A stretch of DNA of 64,000 nt, taken from NCBI GenBank assembly GCA_023053685.1, contig JALIGW010000061.1, forward strand, positions 2,622,001 to 2,686,000, read 5' to 3'. The stretch is from Diadophis punctatus similis (Eukaryota; Chordata; Lepidosauria; Squamata; Dipsadidae). The translations under genes and the position numbers were made by a program. The notes beneath the pieces are model-generated. The model saw nothing but the letters and a program-made list of their open reading frames with translations. It was not told the origin of the DNA and searched no databases. Shown piece after piece: positions 11,735-25,385 of the stretch; within the stretch, counting starts at the first letter, position 1, and each line of letters opens with the position of its first letter.

Positions 11735-13914
11735 AGCTTCTGTGAAATCAAACTACAATGGAGTGAGGTTTTTTTCCCAGATACTCACAGGTCTTAGCCA
11801 GGAACTCCACCCCCAGCTTCTGTGAATTGAAACTACAATGCAGTGAGGTTTTGTAACCCCAGATACTCACGGGTCTCAGCCAGGAAGTCCACGCCCAGCT
11901 TCTGTGAATTGAAACTACAATGGAGTGAGGTTTGTTCCCCCAGATACTCACAGGTCTCAGCCAGGAACTCCACCCCCAGCTTCTGTGAATTCAAACTACA
12001 ATGGAGTGAAGTGTTTCCCCCGAGATACTCACAGGTATCAGCCAGGAACTCCACACCAGCTTCTGTGAATTGAAACTACAATGCAGTGAGGTTTTCCCCC
12101 CAGATACTCACAAGCCTCAGCCAGGAATTCCACCCCCAGCTTCTGTGAATTCAAACTAAAATGGATTGAGGTTTTTCTCCCAGATACTCACAGGTCTCAG
12201 CCAGGAACTCCACCCACAGCTTCTGTGAATTCAAACTGCAATGGAGTGAGGTTTTTTCCCCCAGATACTAACAGGTCTCACCCAAGAACTCCACCCCCAG
12301 CTTCTGTGAATTCAAACTACAATGGATTGAGGTTTTTTTCCGAGATACTCACAGGTCTCAGCCAGGAACTCCAACCCCAGCTTCTGTGAATTGAAAATAC
12401 AATGCAGTGAGGTTTTTCCCCCCAGATACTCACAGGTCTCAGCCAGGAACTCCACCCCCAGCTTCTTTGAATTCAAACTACAATGGATTGAGGTTTTGTC
12501 CCCCAGATACTCACACGTCTCAGCCAGGAACTCCACCAACAGCTTCTGTGAATTCAAACTACAATGGAGTGAGGTTTTTTCCCCGAGATACTAACAAGTC
12601 TCAGCCAGGAACTCCACCCCCAGCTTCTGTGAATTCAAACTACAATGGAGTGAGGTTTTGTTCCCCCAGATACTCACAGGTCTCAGCCAGGAACTCCACC
12701 CCCAGTTTCTGTGAATTCAAACTACAATGGAGTGAAGTTTTTCCCCCCAGATACTCACAGGTATCAGCAAGGAACTCCACCCCAGCTTCTGTGAATTGAA
12801 ACTACAATGCAGTGAGGTTTTTCTCCCAGATACTCACAGGTCTCAGCCAAGAACTCCACCCCCATCTTCTGTGAATTCAAACTACAATGGAGTGAGGTTT
12901 TGTTCCCCCAGATACTCACAGGTCTCAGCCAAGAACTCCACCCCCAGCTTCTGTGAATTCAAACTACAATGCAGCGGGGTTTTTCCCCCCAGATACTCAC
13001 AAGTCTCATCCAGGAACTCCACCCCCAGCTTCTCTGAATTCAAACTACAATGGAGTGAGGTTTTGTCCCCCAGAAACTCACACGTCTCAGCCAGGAACTC
13101 CACCAACAGCTTCTGTGAATTCAAACTACAATGGAGTGAGGTTTGTTCCCCCAGATACTCACAGGTCTCAGCCAGGAACTCCACCCCCAGCTTCTGTGAA
13201 TTCAAACTACAATGGAGTGAGGTTTCTTCCCCCAGATACTCACAGGTCTCAGCCAGGAACTCCACGCCCAGCTTCTGTGAATTCAAACTACAATGTAGTG
13301 AGGTTTTTCCCCCCAGATACTCACAGGTATCAGCAAGGAACTCCACCCCAGCTTCTGTGAATTGAAACTACAATGCAGTGAGGTTTTTCTCCCAGATACT
13401 CACAGGTCTCAGCCAAGAACTCCACCCCCAGCTTCTGTGAATTCAAACTACAATGGAGTGAGGTTTTGTTCCCCCAGATACTCACAGGTTTCAGCCAAGA
13501 ACTCCACCCCCAGCTTCTGTGAATTCAAACTACAATGGAGTGAGGTTTTGTTCCCCCAGATACTCACAGGTATCAGCCAGGAACTCCACCCCCAGGTTCT
13601 GTGAAATCAAACTACAATGGAGTGAGGTTTTTTTCCCAGATACTCACAGGTCTCAGCCAGGACTCCACCCCCAGCTTCTGTGAATTCAAACTACAATGGA
13701 GTGAGGTTTTTTTCCGAGATACTCACAGGTCTCAGCCAGGAACTCGAACCCCAGCTTCTGTGAATTGAAAATACAATGCAGTGAGGTTTTTCCCCCCAGA
13801 TACTCACAGGAATCAGCCAGGAACTCCACCCCCAGCTTCTGTGAATTCAAACTACAATGCAGCGGGGTTTTTCCCCCCAGATACTCACAAGTCTCATCCA
13901 GGAACTCCACCCCC
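11735..13914. repeat. 2,180-bp HOR, copy G1
   Basis: This begins a series with a 27-monomer period. Markers at 11854 (GTAACC), 12008 (GAAGTGTTT), 12971 and 13859 (GCAGCGGGG) recur 2,180 bp later at 14034 and 14188, then 2,099 bp later at 15070 and 15958 after one monomer is lost in G2. Features unique to the G series include GTAACC, the AGATACTAACAAGTC monomer with TTTTTTCCCCGAG, CACCCCCATCTTCTG, and CCCAGAAACTCACACG. No gene is present. Confidence 0.85.
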
Positions 13915-16013
13915 AGCTTCTGTGAAATCAAACTACAATGGAGTGAGGTTTTTTTCCCAGATACTCACAGGTCTTAGCCAGGAACTCCACCCCCAGCTTC
14001 TGTGAATTGAAACTACAATGCAGTGAGGTTTTGTAACCCCAGATACTCACGGGTCTCAGCCAGGAAGTCCACGCCCAGCTTCTGTGAATTGAAACTACAA
14101 TGGAGTGAGGTTTGTTCCCCCAGATACTCACAGGTCTCAGCCAGGAACTCCACCCCCAGCTTCTGTGAATTCAAACTACAATGGAGTGAAGTGTTTCCCC
14201 CGAGATACTCACAGGTATCAGCCAGGAACTCCACACCAGCTTCTGTGAATTGAAACTACAATGCAGTGAGGTTTTCCCCCCAGATACTCACAAGCCTCAG
14301 CCAGGAATTCCACCCCCAGCTTCTGTGAATTCAAACTAAAATGGATTGAGGTTTTTCTCCCAGATACTCACAGGTCTCAGCCAGGAACTCCACCCACAGC
14401 TTCTGTGAATTCAAACTGCAATGGAGTGAGGTTTTTTCCCCCAGATACTAACAGGTCTCACCCAAGAACTCCACCCCCAGCTTCTGTGAATTCAAACTAC
14501 AATGGATTGAGGTTTTTTTCCGAGATACTCACAGGTCTCAGCCAGGAACTCCAACCCCAGCTTCTGTGAATTGAAAATACAATGCAGTGAGGTTTTTCCC
14601 CCCAGATACTCACAGGTCTCAGCCAGGAACTCCACCCCCAGCTTCTTTGAATTCAAACTACAATGGATTGAGGTTTTGTCCCCCAGATACTCACACGTCT
14701 CAGCCAGGAACTCCACCAACAGCTTCTGTGAATTCAAACTACAATGGAGTGAGGTTTTTTCCCCGAGATACTAACAAGTCTCAGCCAGGAACTCCACCCC
14801 CAGCTTCTGTGAATTCAAACTACAATGGAGTGAGGTTTTGTTCCCCCAGATACTCACAGGTCTCAGCCAGGAACTCCACCCCCAGTTTCTGTGAATTCAA
14901 ACTACAATGGAGTGAAGTTTTTCCCCCCAGATACTCACAGGTATCAGCAAGGAACTCCACCCCAGCTTCTGTGAATTGAAACTACAATGCAGTGAGGTTT
15001 CTTCCCCAAGATACTCACAGGTCTCAGCCAAGAACTCCACCCCCAGCTTCTGTGAATTCAAACTACAATGCAGCGGGGTTTTTCCCCCCAGATACTCACA
15101 AGTCTCATCCAGGAACTCCACCCCCAGCTTCTCTGAATTCAAACTACAATGGAGTGAGGTTTTGTCCCCCAGAAACTCACACGTCTCAGCCAGGAACTCC
15201 ACCAACAGCTTCTGTGAATTCAAACTACAATGGAGTGAGGTTTGTTCCCCCAGATACTCACAGGTCTCAGCCAGGCACTCCACCCCCAGCTTCTGTGAAT
15301 TCAAACTACAATGGAGTGAGGTTTCTTCCCCCAGATACTCACAGGTCTCAGCCAGGAACTCCACGCCCAGCTTCTGTGAATTCAAACTACAATGTAGTGA
15401 GGTTTTTCCCCCCAGATACTCACAGGTATCAGCAAGGAACTCCACCCCAGCTTCTGTGAATTGAAACTACAATGCAGTGAGGTTTTTCTCCCAGATACTC
15501 ACAGGTCTCAGCCAAGAACTCCACCCCCAGCTTCTGTGAATTCAAACTACAATGGAGTGAGGTTTTGTTCCCCCAGATACTCACAGGTTTCAGCCAAGAA
15601 CTCCACCCCCAGCTTCTGTGAATTCAAACTACAATGGAGTGAGGTTTTGTTCCCCCAGATACTCACAGGTATCAGCCAGGAACTCCACCCCCAGGTTCTG
15701 TGAAATCAAACTACAATGGAGTGAGGTTTTTTTCCCAGATACTCACAGGTCTCAGCCAGGACTCCACCCCCAGCTTCTGTGAATTCAAACTACAATGGAG
15801 TGAGGTTTTTTTCCGAGATACTCACAGGTCTCAGCCAGGAACTCGAACCCCAGCTTCTGTGAATTGAAAATACAATGCAGTGAGGTTTTTCCCCCCAGAT
15901 ACTCACAGGAATCAGCCAGGAACTCCACCCCCAGCTTCTGTGAATTCAAACTACAATGCAGCGGGGTTTTTCCCCCCAGATACTCACAAGTCTCATCCAG
16001 GAACTCCACCCCC
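13915..16013. repeat. 2,180-bp HOR, copy G2 with one monomer deleted
   Basis: The copy is 2,099 bp, exactly one monomer (81 bp) short. The loss is at about 14,995-15,020. There the TTTTTCTCCC monomer and the following TTTTGTTCCCCC monomer have become one monomer with the private tract TTTCTTCCCCAAG. A clean 81-bp loss with a hybrid tract is what out-of-register exchange or replication slippage between adjacent monomers would leave. The copy also has a private CCAGGCACTCC near 15,273. Confidence 0.85.
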
Positions 16014-17468
16014 AGCTTCTGTGAAATCAAACTACAATGGAGTGAGGTTTTTTTCCCAGATACTCACAGGTCTTAGCCAGGAACTCCACCCCCAGCTTCT
16101 GTGAATTGAAACTACAATGCAGTGAGGTTTTGTAACCCCAGATACTCACGGGTCTCAGCCAGGAAGTCCACGCCCAGCTTCTGTGAATTGAAACTACAAT
16201 GGAGTGAGGTTTGTTCCCCCAGATACTCACAGGTCTCAGCCAGGAACTCCACCCCCAGCTTCTGTGAATTCAAACTACAATGGAGTGAAGTGTTTCCCCC
16301 GAGATACTCACAGGTATCAGCCAGGAACTCCACACCAGCTTCTGTGAATTGAAACTACAATGCAGTGAGGTTTTCCCCCCAGATACTCACAAGCCTCAGC
16401 CAGGAATTCCACCCCCAGCTTCTGTGAATTCAAACTAAAATGGATTGAGGTTTTTCTCCCAGATACTCACAGGTCTCAGCCAGGAACTCCACCCACAGCT
16501 TCTGTGAATTCAAACTGCAATGGAGTGAGGTTTTTTCCCCCAGATACTAACAGGTCTCACCCAAGAACTCCACCCCCAGCTTCTGTGAATTCAAACTACA
16601 ATGGATTGAGGTTTTTTTCCGAGATACTCACAGGTCTCAGCCAGGAACTCCAACCCCAGCTTCTGTGAATTGAAAATACAATGCAGTGAGGTTTTTCCCC
16701 CCAGATACTCACAGGTCTCAGCCAGGAACTCCACCCCCAGCTTCTTTGAATTCAAACTACAATGGATTGAGGTTTTGTCCCCCAGATACTCACACGTCTC
16801 AGCCAGGAACTCCACCAACAGCTTCTGTGAATTCAAACTACAATGGAGTGAGGTTTTTTCCCCGAGATACTAACAAGTCTCAGCCAGGAACTCCACCCCC
16901 AGCTTCTGTGAATTCAAACTACAATGGAGTGAGGTTTTGTTCCCCCAGATACTCACAGGTCTCAGCCAGGAACTCCACCCCCAGTTTCTGTGAATTCAAA
17001 CTACAATGGAGTGAAGTTTTTCCCCCCAGATACTCACAGGTATCAGCCAGGAACTCCACCTCAGCTTCTGTGAATTGAAACTACAATGCAGTGAGGTTTT
17101 TCTCCCAGATACTCACAGGTCTCAGCCAAGAACTCCACCCCCAGCTTCTGTAAATTCAAACTACAATGGAGTGAGGTTTTGTTCCCCCAGATACTCACAG
17201 GTCTCAGCCAAGAACTCCACCCCCAGTTTCTGTGAATTCAAACTACAATGGAGTGAGGTTTCCCCCCCCCCAGATGCTCACAGGTCTCAGCAAGGACCTC
17301 CACCCCCAGCTTTTGTGAATTCAAACTACAATGGAGTGAGGTTTTCCCGCTGATACTCACAGGTCTTAGCCAGGAACTCCACCCACAGCTTCTGTGAATT
17401 CAAACTACAATGGAGTGAGGTTCCCCCCCCCCAGATACTCACAGGTCTCAGCCAGGAACTCCACCCCC
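16014..17468. repeat. 2,180-bp HOR, truncated copy G3
   Basis: Only 1,455 bp (18 monomers) separate the GTAACC monomers at 16133 and 17588, and the GAAGTGTTT monomers at 16287 and 17742. The first about 1.05 kb follows the G pattern. After about 17,050 the copy switches to a pattern typical of the C and F blocks: CACCTCAGC, the AGATGCTC monomer near 17,274, AAGGACCTCC and CCCGCTGAT. The GCAGCGGGG pair is missing. A private TGTAAATTC near 17,149 removes one EcoRI site. The copy is a fusion of G and C/F parts. Confidence 0.8.
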
Positions 17469-19648
17469 AGCTTCTGTGAAATCAAACTACAATGGAGTGA
17501 GGTTTTTTTCCCAGATACTCACAGGTCTTAGCCAGGAACTCCACCCCCAGCTTCTGTGAATTGAAACTACAATGCAGTGAGGTTTTGTAACCCCAGATAC
17601 TCACGGGTCTCAGCCAGGAAGTCCACGCCCAGCTTCTGTGAATTGAAACTACAATGGAGTGAGGTTTGTTCCCCCAGATACTCACAGGTCTCAGCCAGGA
17701 ACTCCACCCCCAGCTTCTGTGAATTCAAACTACAATGGAGTGAAGTGTTTCCCCCGAGATACTCACAGGTATCAGCCAGGAACTCCACACCAGCTTCTGT
17801 GAATTGAAACTACAATGCAGTGAGGTTTTCCCCCCAGATACTCACAAGCCTCAGCCAGGAATTCCACCCCCAGCTTCTGTGAATTCAAACTAAAATGGAT
17901 TGAGGTTTTTCTCCCAGATACTCACAGGTCTCAGCCAGGAACTCCACCCACAGCTTCTGTGAATTCAAACTGCAATGGAGTGAGGTTTTTTCCCCCAGAT
18001 ACTAACAGGTCTCACCCAAGAACTCCACCCCCAGCTTCTGTGAATTCAAACTACAATGGATTGAGGTTTTTTTCCGAGATACTCACAGGTCTCAGCCAGG
18101 AACTCCAACCCCAGCTTCTGTGAATTGAAAATACAATGCAGTGAGGTTTTTCCCCCCAGATACTCACAGGTCTCAGCCAGGAACTCCACCCCCAGCTTCT
18201 TTGAATTCAAACTACAATGGATTGAGGTTTTGTCCCCCAGATACTCACACGTCTCAGCCAGGAACTCCACCAACAGCTTCTGTGAATTCAAACTACAATG
18301 GAGTGAGGTTTTTTCCCCGAGATACTAACAAGTCTCAGCCAGGAACTCCACCCCCAGCTTCTGTGAATTCAAACTACAATGGAGTGAGGTTTTGTTCCCC
18401 CAGATACTCACAGGTCTCAGCCAGGAACTCCACCCCCAGTTTCTGTGAATTCAAACTACAATGGAGTGAAGTTTTTCCCCCCAGATACTCACAGGTATCA
18501 GCAAGGAACTCCACCCCAGCTTCTGTGAATTGAAACTACAATGCAGTGAGGTTTTTCTCCCAGATACTCACAGGTCTCAGCCAAGAACTCCACCCCCATC
18601 TTCTGTGAATTCAAACTACAATGGAGTGAGGTTTTGTTCCCCCAGATACTCACAGGTCTCAGCCAAGAACTCCACCCCCAGCTTCTGTGAATTCAAACTA
18701 CAATGCAGCGGGGTTTTTCCCCCCAGATACTCACAAGTCTCATCCAGGAACTCCACCCCCAGCTTCTCTGAATTCAAACTACAATGGAGTGAGGTTTTGT
18801 CCCCCAGAAACTCACACGTCTCAGCCAGGAACTCCACCAACAGCTTCTGTGAATTCAAACTACAATGGAGTGAGGTTTGTTCCCCCAGATACTCACAGGT
18901 CTCAGCCAGGAACTCCACCCCCAGCTTCTGTGAATTCAAACTACAATGGAGTGAGGTTTCTTCCCCCAGATACTCACAGGTCTCAGCCAGGAACTCCACG
19001 CCCAGCTTCTGTGAATTCAAACTACAATGTAGTGAGGTTTTTCCCCCCAGATACTCACAGGTATCAGCAAGGAACTCCACCCCAGCTTCTGTGAATTGAA
19101 ACTACAATGCAGTGAGGTTTTTCTCCCAGATACTCACAGGTCTCAGCCAAGAACTCCACCCCCAGCTTCTGTGAATTCAAACTACAATGGAGTGAGGTTT
19201 TGTTCCCCCAGATACTCACAGGTTTCAGCCAAGAACTCCACCCCCAGCTTCTGTGAATTCAAACTACAATGGAGTGAGGTTTTGTTCCCCCAGATACTCA
19301 CAGGTATCAGCCAGGAACTCCACCCCCAGCTTCTGTGAAATCAAACTACAATGGAGTGAGGTTTTTTTCCCAGATACTCACAGGTCTCAGCCAGGACTCC
19401 ACCCCCAGCTTCTGTGAATTCAAACTACAATGGAGTGAGGTTTTTTTCCGAGATACTCACAGGTCTCAGCCAGGAACTCGAACCCCAGCTTCTGTGAATT
19501 GAAAATACAATGCAGTGAGGTTTTTCCCCCCAGATACTCACAGGAATCAGCCAGGAACTCCACCCCCAGCTTCTGTGAATTCAAACTACAATGCAGCGGG
19601 GTTTTTCCCCCCAGATACTCACAAGTCTCATCCAGGAACTCCACCCCC
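17469..19648. repeat. 2,180-bp HOR, copy G4
   Basis: A full 27-monomer copy. GTAACC is at 17588, GAAGTGTTT at 17742, and GCAGCGGGG at 18705 and 19593; each recurs 2,180 bp later in G5, except GTAACC, which has its G5 copy at 19768. By eye it is almost identical to G1 and G5. One difference is CACCCCCAGC near 19,322, where G1 has CACCCCCAGG. That change is shared with G5, so G4 and G5 arose from each other after separating from G1 and G2. Confidence 0.85.
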
Positions 19649-21830
19649 AGCTTCTGTGAAATCAAACTACAATGGAGTGAGGTTTTTTTCCCAGATACTC
19701 ACAGGTCTTAGCCAGGAACTCCACCCCCAGCTTCTGTGAATTGAAACTACAATGCAGTGAGGTTTTGTAACCCCAGATACTCACGGGTCTCAGCCAGGAA
19801 GTCCACGCCCAGCTTCTGTGAATTGAAACTACAATGGAGTGAGGTTTGTTCCCCCAGATACTCACAGGTCTCAGCCAGGAACTCCACCCCCAGCTTCTGT
19901 GAATTCAAACTACAATGGAGTGAAGTGTTTCCCCCGAGATACTCACAGGTATCAGCCAGGAACTCCACACCAGCTTCTGTGAATTGAAACTACAATGCAG
20001 TGAGGTTTTCCCCCCAGATACTCACAAGCCTCAGCCAGGAATTCCACCCCCAGCTTCTGTGAATTCAAACTAAAATGGATTGAGGTTTTTCTCCCAGATA
20101 CTCACAGGTCTCAGCCAGGAACTCCACCCACAGCTTCTGTGAATTCAAACTGCAATGGAGTGAGGTTTTTTCCCCCAGATACTAACAGGTCTCACCCAAG
20201 AACTCCACCCCCAGCTTCTGTGAATTCAAACTACAATGGATTGAGGTTTTTTTCCGAGATACTCACAGGTCTCAGCCAGGAACTCCAACCCCAGCTTCTG
20301 TGAATTGAAAATACAATGCAGTGAGGTTTTTCCCCCCAGATACTCACAGGTCTCAGCCAGGAACTCCACCCCCAGCTTCTTTGAATTCAAACTACAATGG
20401 ATTGAGGTTTTGTCCCCCAGATACTCACACGTCTCAGCCAGGAACTCCACCAACAGCTTCTGTGAATTCAAACTACAATGGAGTGAGGTTTTTTCCCCGA
20501 GATACTAACAAGTCTCAGCCAGGAACTCCACCCCCAGCTTCTGTGAATTCAAACTACAATGGAGTGAGGTTTTGTTCCCCCAGATACTCACAGGTCTCAG
20601 CCAGGAACTCCACCCCCAGTTTCTGTGAATTCAAACTACAATGGAGTGAAGTTTTTCCCCCCAGATACTCACAGGTATCAGCAAGGAACTCCACCCCAGC
20701 TTCTGTGAATTGAAACTACAATGCAGTGAGGTTTTTCTCCCAGATACTCACAGGTCTCAGCCAAGAACTCCACCCCCATCTTCTGTGAATTCAAACTACA
20801 ATGGAGTGAGGTTTTGTTCCCCCAGATACTCACAGGTCTCAGCCAAGAACTCCACCCCCAGCTTCTGTGAATTCAAACTACAATGCAGCGGGGTTTTTCC
20901 CCCCAGATACTCACAAGTCTCATCCAGGAACTCCACCCCCAGCTTCTCTGAATTCAAACTACAATGGAGTGAGGTTTTGTCCCCCAGAAACTCACACGTC
21001 TCAGCCAGGAACTCCACCAACAGCTTCTGTGAATTCAAACTACAATGGAGTGAGGTTTGTTCCCCCAGATACTCACAGGTCTCAGCCAGGAACTCCACCC
21101 CCAGCTTCTGTGAATTCAAACTACAATGGAGTGAGGTTTCTTCCCCCAGATACTCACAGGTCTCAGCCAGGAACTCCACGCCCAGCTTCTGTGAATTCAA
21201 ACTACAATGTAGTGAGGTTTTTCCCCCCAGATACTCACAGGTATCAGCAAGGAACTCCACCCCAGCTTCTGTGAATTGAAACTACAATGCAGTGAGGTTT
21301 TTCTCCCAGATACTCACAGGTCTCAGCCAAGAACTCCACCCCCAGCTTCTGTGAATTCAAACTACAATGGAGTGAGGTTTTGTTCCCCCAGATACTCACA
21401 GGTTTCAGCCAAGAACTCCACCCCCAGCTTCTGTGAATTCAAACTACAATGGAGTGAGGTTTTGTTCCCCCAGATACTCACAGGTATCAGCCAGGAACTC
21501 CACCCCCAGCTTCTGTGAAATCAAACTACAATGGAGTGAGGTTTTTTTCCCAGATACTCACAGGTCTCAGCCAGGACTCCACCCCCAGCTTCTGTGAATT
21601 CAAACTACAATGGAGTGAGGTTTTTTTCCGAGATACTCACAGGTCTCAGCCAGGAACTCGAACCCCAGCTTCTGTGAATTGAAAATACAATGCAGTGAGG
21701 TTTTTCGCCCCAGATACTCACAGGAATCAGCCAGGAACTCCACCCCCAGCTTCTGTGAATTCAAACTACAATGCAGCGGGGTTTTTCCCCCCAGATACTC
21801 ACAAGTCTCATCCAGGAACTCCACCCCCAG
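19649..21830. repeat. 2,180-bp HOR, copy G5
   Basis: Last member of the G series. GTAACC is at 19768, GAAGTGTTT at 19922, and GCAGCGGGG at 20885 and 21773. The copy ends near 21,830, where the expected GAAATC monomer is replaced by a GAATTC monomer and the pattern returns to the family C run of 81-bp monomers. A private TTTTTCGCCCCAG tract lies near 21,701. Confidence 0.85.
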
Positions 21831-24800
21831 CTTCTGTGAATTCAAACTACAATGGATTGAGGTTTTGTCCCCCAGATACTCACACGTCTCAGCCAGGAAC
21901 TCCACCAACAGCTTCTGTGAATTCAAACTACAATGGAGTGAGGTTTGTTCCCCCAGATACTCACAGGTCTCAGCCAGGAACTCCACCCCCAGCTTCTGTG
22001 AATTCAAACTACAATGGAGTGAGGTTTCTTCCCCCAGATACTCACAGGTCTCAGCCAGGAACTCCACGCCCAGCTTCTGTGAATTCAAACTACAATGTAG
22101 TGAGGTTTCTTCCCCCAGATACTCACAGGTCTCAGCCAGGAACTCCACCCCCAGCTTCTGTGAATTCAAACTACAATGGAGTGAGGTTTGTTCCCCCAGA
22201 TACTCACAGGTCTCAGCCAGGAACTCCACCCCCAGTTTCTGTGAATTCAAACTACAATGGAGTGAGGTTTCCCCCCCCCAGATACTCACAGGTCTCAGCA
22301 AGGACCTCCACCCCCAGCTTTTGTGAATTCAAACTACAATGGAGTGAGGTTTTCCCGCTGATACTCACAGGTCTTAGCCAGGAACTCCACCCCCAGCTTC
22401 TGTGAATTCAAACTACAATGGAGTGAGGTTCCCCCCCCCAGATACTCACAGGTCTCAGCCAGGAACTCCACCCCCAGCTTCTGTGAAATCAAACTACAAT
22501 GGAGTGAGGTTTTGTTCCCCCAGATACTCACGGGTCTCAGCCAGGAAGTCCACGCCCAGCTTCTGTGAATTGAAACTACAATGGAGTGAGGTTTGTTCCC
22601 CCAGATACTCACAGGTCTCAGCCAGGAACTCCACCCCCAGCTTCTGTGAATTCAAACTACAATGGAGTGAAGTGTTTCCCCCGAGATACTCACAGGTATC
22701 AGCCAGGAACTCCACCCCAGCTTCTGTGAATTGAAACTACAATGCAGTGAGGTTTTTCCCCCCAGATACTCACAAGCCTCAGCCAGGAATTCCACCCCCA
22801 GCTTCTGTGAATTCAAACTAAAATGGATTGAGGTTTTTCTCCCAGATACTCACAGGTCTCAGCCAGGAACTCCACCCCCAGCTTCTGTGAATTCAAACTG
22901 CAATGGAGTGAGGTTTTTTCCCCCAGATACTACAAGGGTCTCACCCAAGAACTCCACCCCCAGCTTCTGTGAATTCAAACTACAATGGATTGAGGTTTTT
23001 TTCCGAGATACTCACAGGTCTCAGTCAGGAACTCCAACCCCAGCTTCTGTGAATTGAAAATACAATGCAGTGAGGTTTTTCCCCCCAGATACTCACAGGT
23101 CTCAGCCAGGAACTCCACCCCCAGCTTCTTTGAATTCAAACTACAATGGATTGAGGTTTTGTCCCCCAGATACTCACACGTCTCAGCCAGGAACTCCACC
23201 CCCAGTTTCTGTGAATTCAAACTACAATGGAGTGAAGTTTTTCCCCCCAGATACTCACAGGTATCAGCCAGGAACTCCACCCCAGCTTCTGTGAATTGAA
23301 ACTACAATGCAGTGAGGTTTTTCTCCCAGATACTCACAGGTCTCAGCCAAGAACTCCACCCCCAGCTTCTGTGAATTCAAACTACAATGGAGTGAGGTTT
23401 TGTTCCCCCAGATACTCACAGGTCTCAGCCAAGAACTCCACCCCCAGTTTCTGTGAATTCAAACTACAATGGAGTGAGGTTTCCCCCCCCCCAGATGCTC
23501 ACAGGTCTCAGCAAGGACCTCCACCCCCAGCTTTTGTGAATTCAAACTACAATGGAGTGAGGTTTTCCCGCTGATACTCACAGGTCTCAGCCAGGAACTC
23601 CACCCCCAGCTTCTGTGAAATCAAACTACAATGGAGTGAGGTTTTTTTCCCAGATACTCACAGGTCTTAGCCAGGAACTCCACCCCCAGCTTCTGTGAAT
23701 TGAAACTACAATGCAGTGAGGTTTTGTTCCCCCAGATACTCACGGGTCTCAGCCAGGAAGTCCACGCCCAGCTTCTGTGAATTGAAACTACAATGGAGTG
23801 AGGTTTGTTCCCCCAGATACTCACAGGTCTCAGCCAGGAACTCCACCCCCAGCTTCTGTGAATTCAAACTACAATGGAGTGAAGTGTTTCCCCCGAGATA
23901 CTCACAGGTATCAGCCAGGAACTCCACACCAGCTTCTGTGAATTGAAACTACAATGCAGTGAGGTTTTTCCCCCCAGATACTCACAAGCCACAGCCAGGA
24001 ATTCCACCCCCAGCTTCTGTGAATTCAAACTAAAATGGATTGAGGTTTTTCTCCCAGATACTCACAGGTCTCAGCCAGGAACTCCACCCCCAGCTTCTGT
24101 GAATTCAAACTGCAATGGAGTGAGGTTTTTTCCCCCAGATACTAACAGGTCTCACCCAAGAATTCCACTCCCAGCTTCTGTGAATTCAAACTACAATGGA
24201 TTGAGGTTTTTTTCCGAGATACTCACAGGTCTCAGCCAGGAACTCCAACCCCAGCTTCTGTGAATTGAAAATACAATGCAGTGAGGTTTTTCCCCCCAGA
24301 TACTCACAGGTCTCAGCCAGGAACTCCACCCCCAGCTTCTTTGAATTCAAACTACAATGGATTGAGGTTTTGTCCCCCAGATACTCACACGTCTCAGCCA
24401 GGAACTCCACCAACAGCTTCTGTGAATTCAAACTACAATGGAGTGAGGTTTTTTCCCCGAGAAACTAACAAGTCTCAGCCAGGAACTCCACCCCCAGCTT
24501 CTGTGAATTCAAACTACAATGGAGTGAGGTTTTGTTCCCCCAGATACTCACAGGTCTCAGCCAGGAACTCCACCCCCAGTTTCTGTGAATTCAAACTACA
24601 ATGGAGTGAAGTTTTTCCCCCCAGATACTCACAGGTATCAGCAAGGAACTCCACCCCAGCTTCTGTGAATTGAAACTACAATGCAGTGAGGTTTTTCTCC
24701 CAGATACTCACAGGTCTCAGCCAAGAACTCCACCCCCAGCTTCTGTGAATTCAAACTACAATGGAGTGAGGTTTTGTTCCCCCAGATACTCACAGGTCTC

Positions 24801-25385
24801 AGCCAAGAACTCCACCCCCAGCTTCTGTGAATTCAAACTACAATGCAGCGGGGGTTTTCCCCCCAGATACTCACAAGTCTCATCCAGGAACTCCACCCCC
24901 AGCTTCTGTGAATTCAAACTACAATGGATTGAGGTTTTGTCCCCCAGATACTCACACGTCTCAGCCAGGAACTCCACCAACAGCTTCTGTGAATTCAAAC
25001 TACAATGGAGTGAGGTTTGTTCCCCCAGATACTCACAGGTCTCAGCCAGGAACTCCACCCCCAGCTTCTGTGAATTCAAACTACAATGTAGTGAGGTTTC
25101 TTCCCCCAGATACTCACAGGTCTCAGCCAGGAACTCCACGCCCAGCTTCTGTGAATTCAAACTACAATGTAGTGAGGTTTTTCCCCCCAGATACTCACAG
25201 GTATCAGCAAGGAACTCCACCCCAGCTTCTGTGAATTGAAACTACAATGCAGTGAGGTTTTTCTCCCAGATACTCACAGGTCTCAGCCAAGAACTCCACC
25301 CCCAGCTTCTGTGAATTCAAACTACAATGGAGTGAGGTTTTGTTCCCCCAGATACTCACAGGTCTCAGCCAAGAACTCCACCCCC
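21831..25385. repeat. Mosaic of family C modules between the G and J blocks
   Basis: About 44 monomers. The left part to about 23.1 kb repeats the module order seen at 0.9-2.3 kb and 49.3-50.7 kb. Markers GAAGTGTTT at 22669 and 23881 are only 1,212 bp (15 monomers) apart. GCAGCGGGG at 24845 and 25733 keep the 888-bp pairing seen in the G blocks. An AGATGCTC monomer lies near 23,494. Private changes include CACCCAAGAATTCCACTCCC near 24,155, GAGAAACTAACAAG near 24,460 and GCAGCGGGGG at 24845. No gene is present. Confidence 0.75.
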
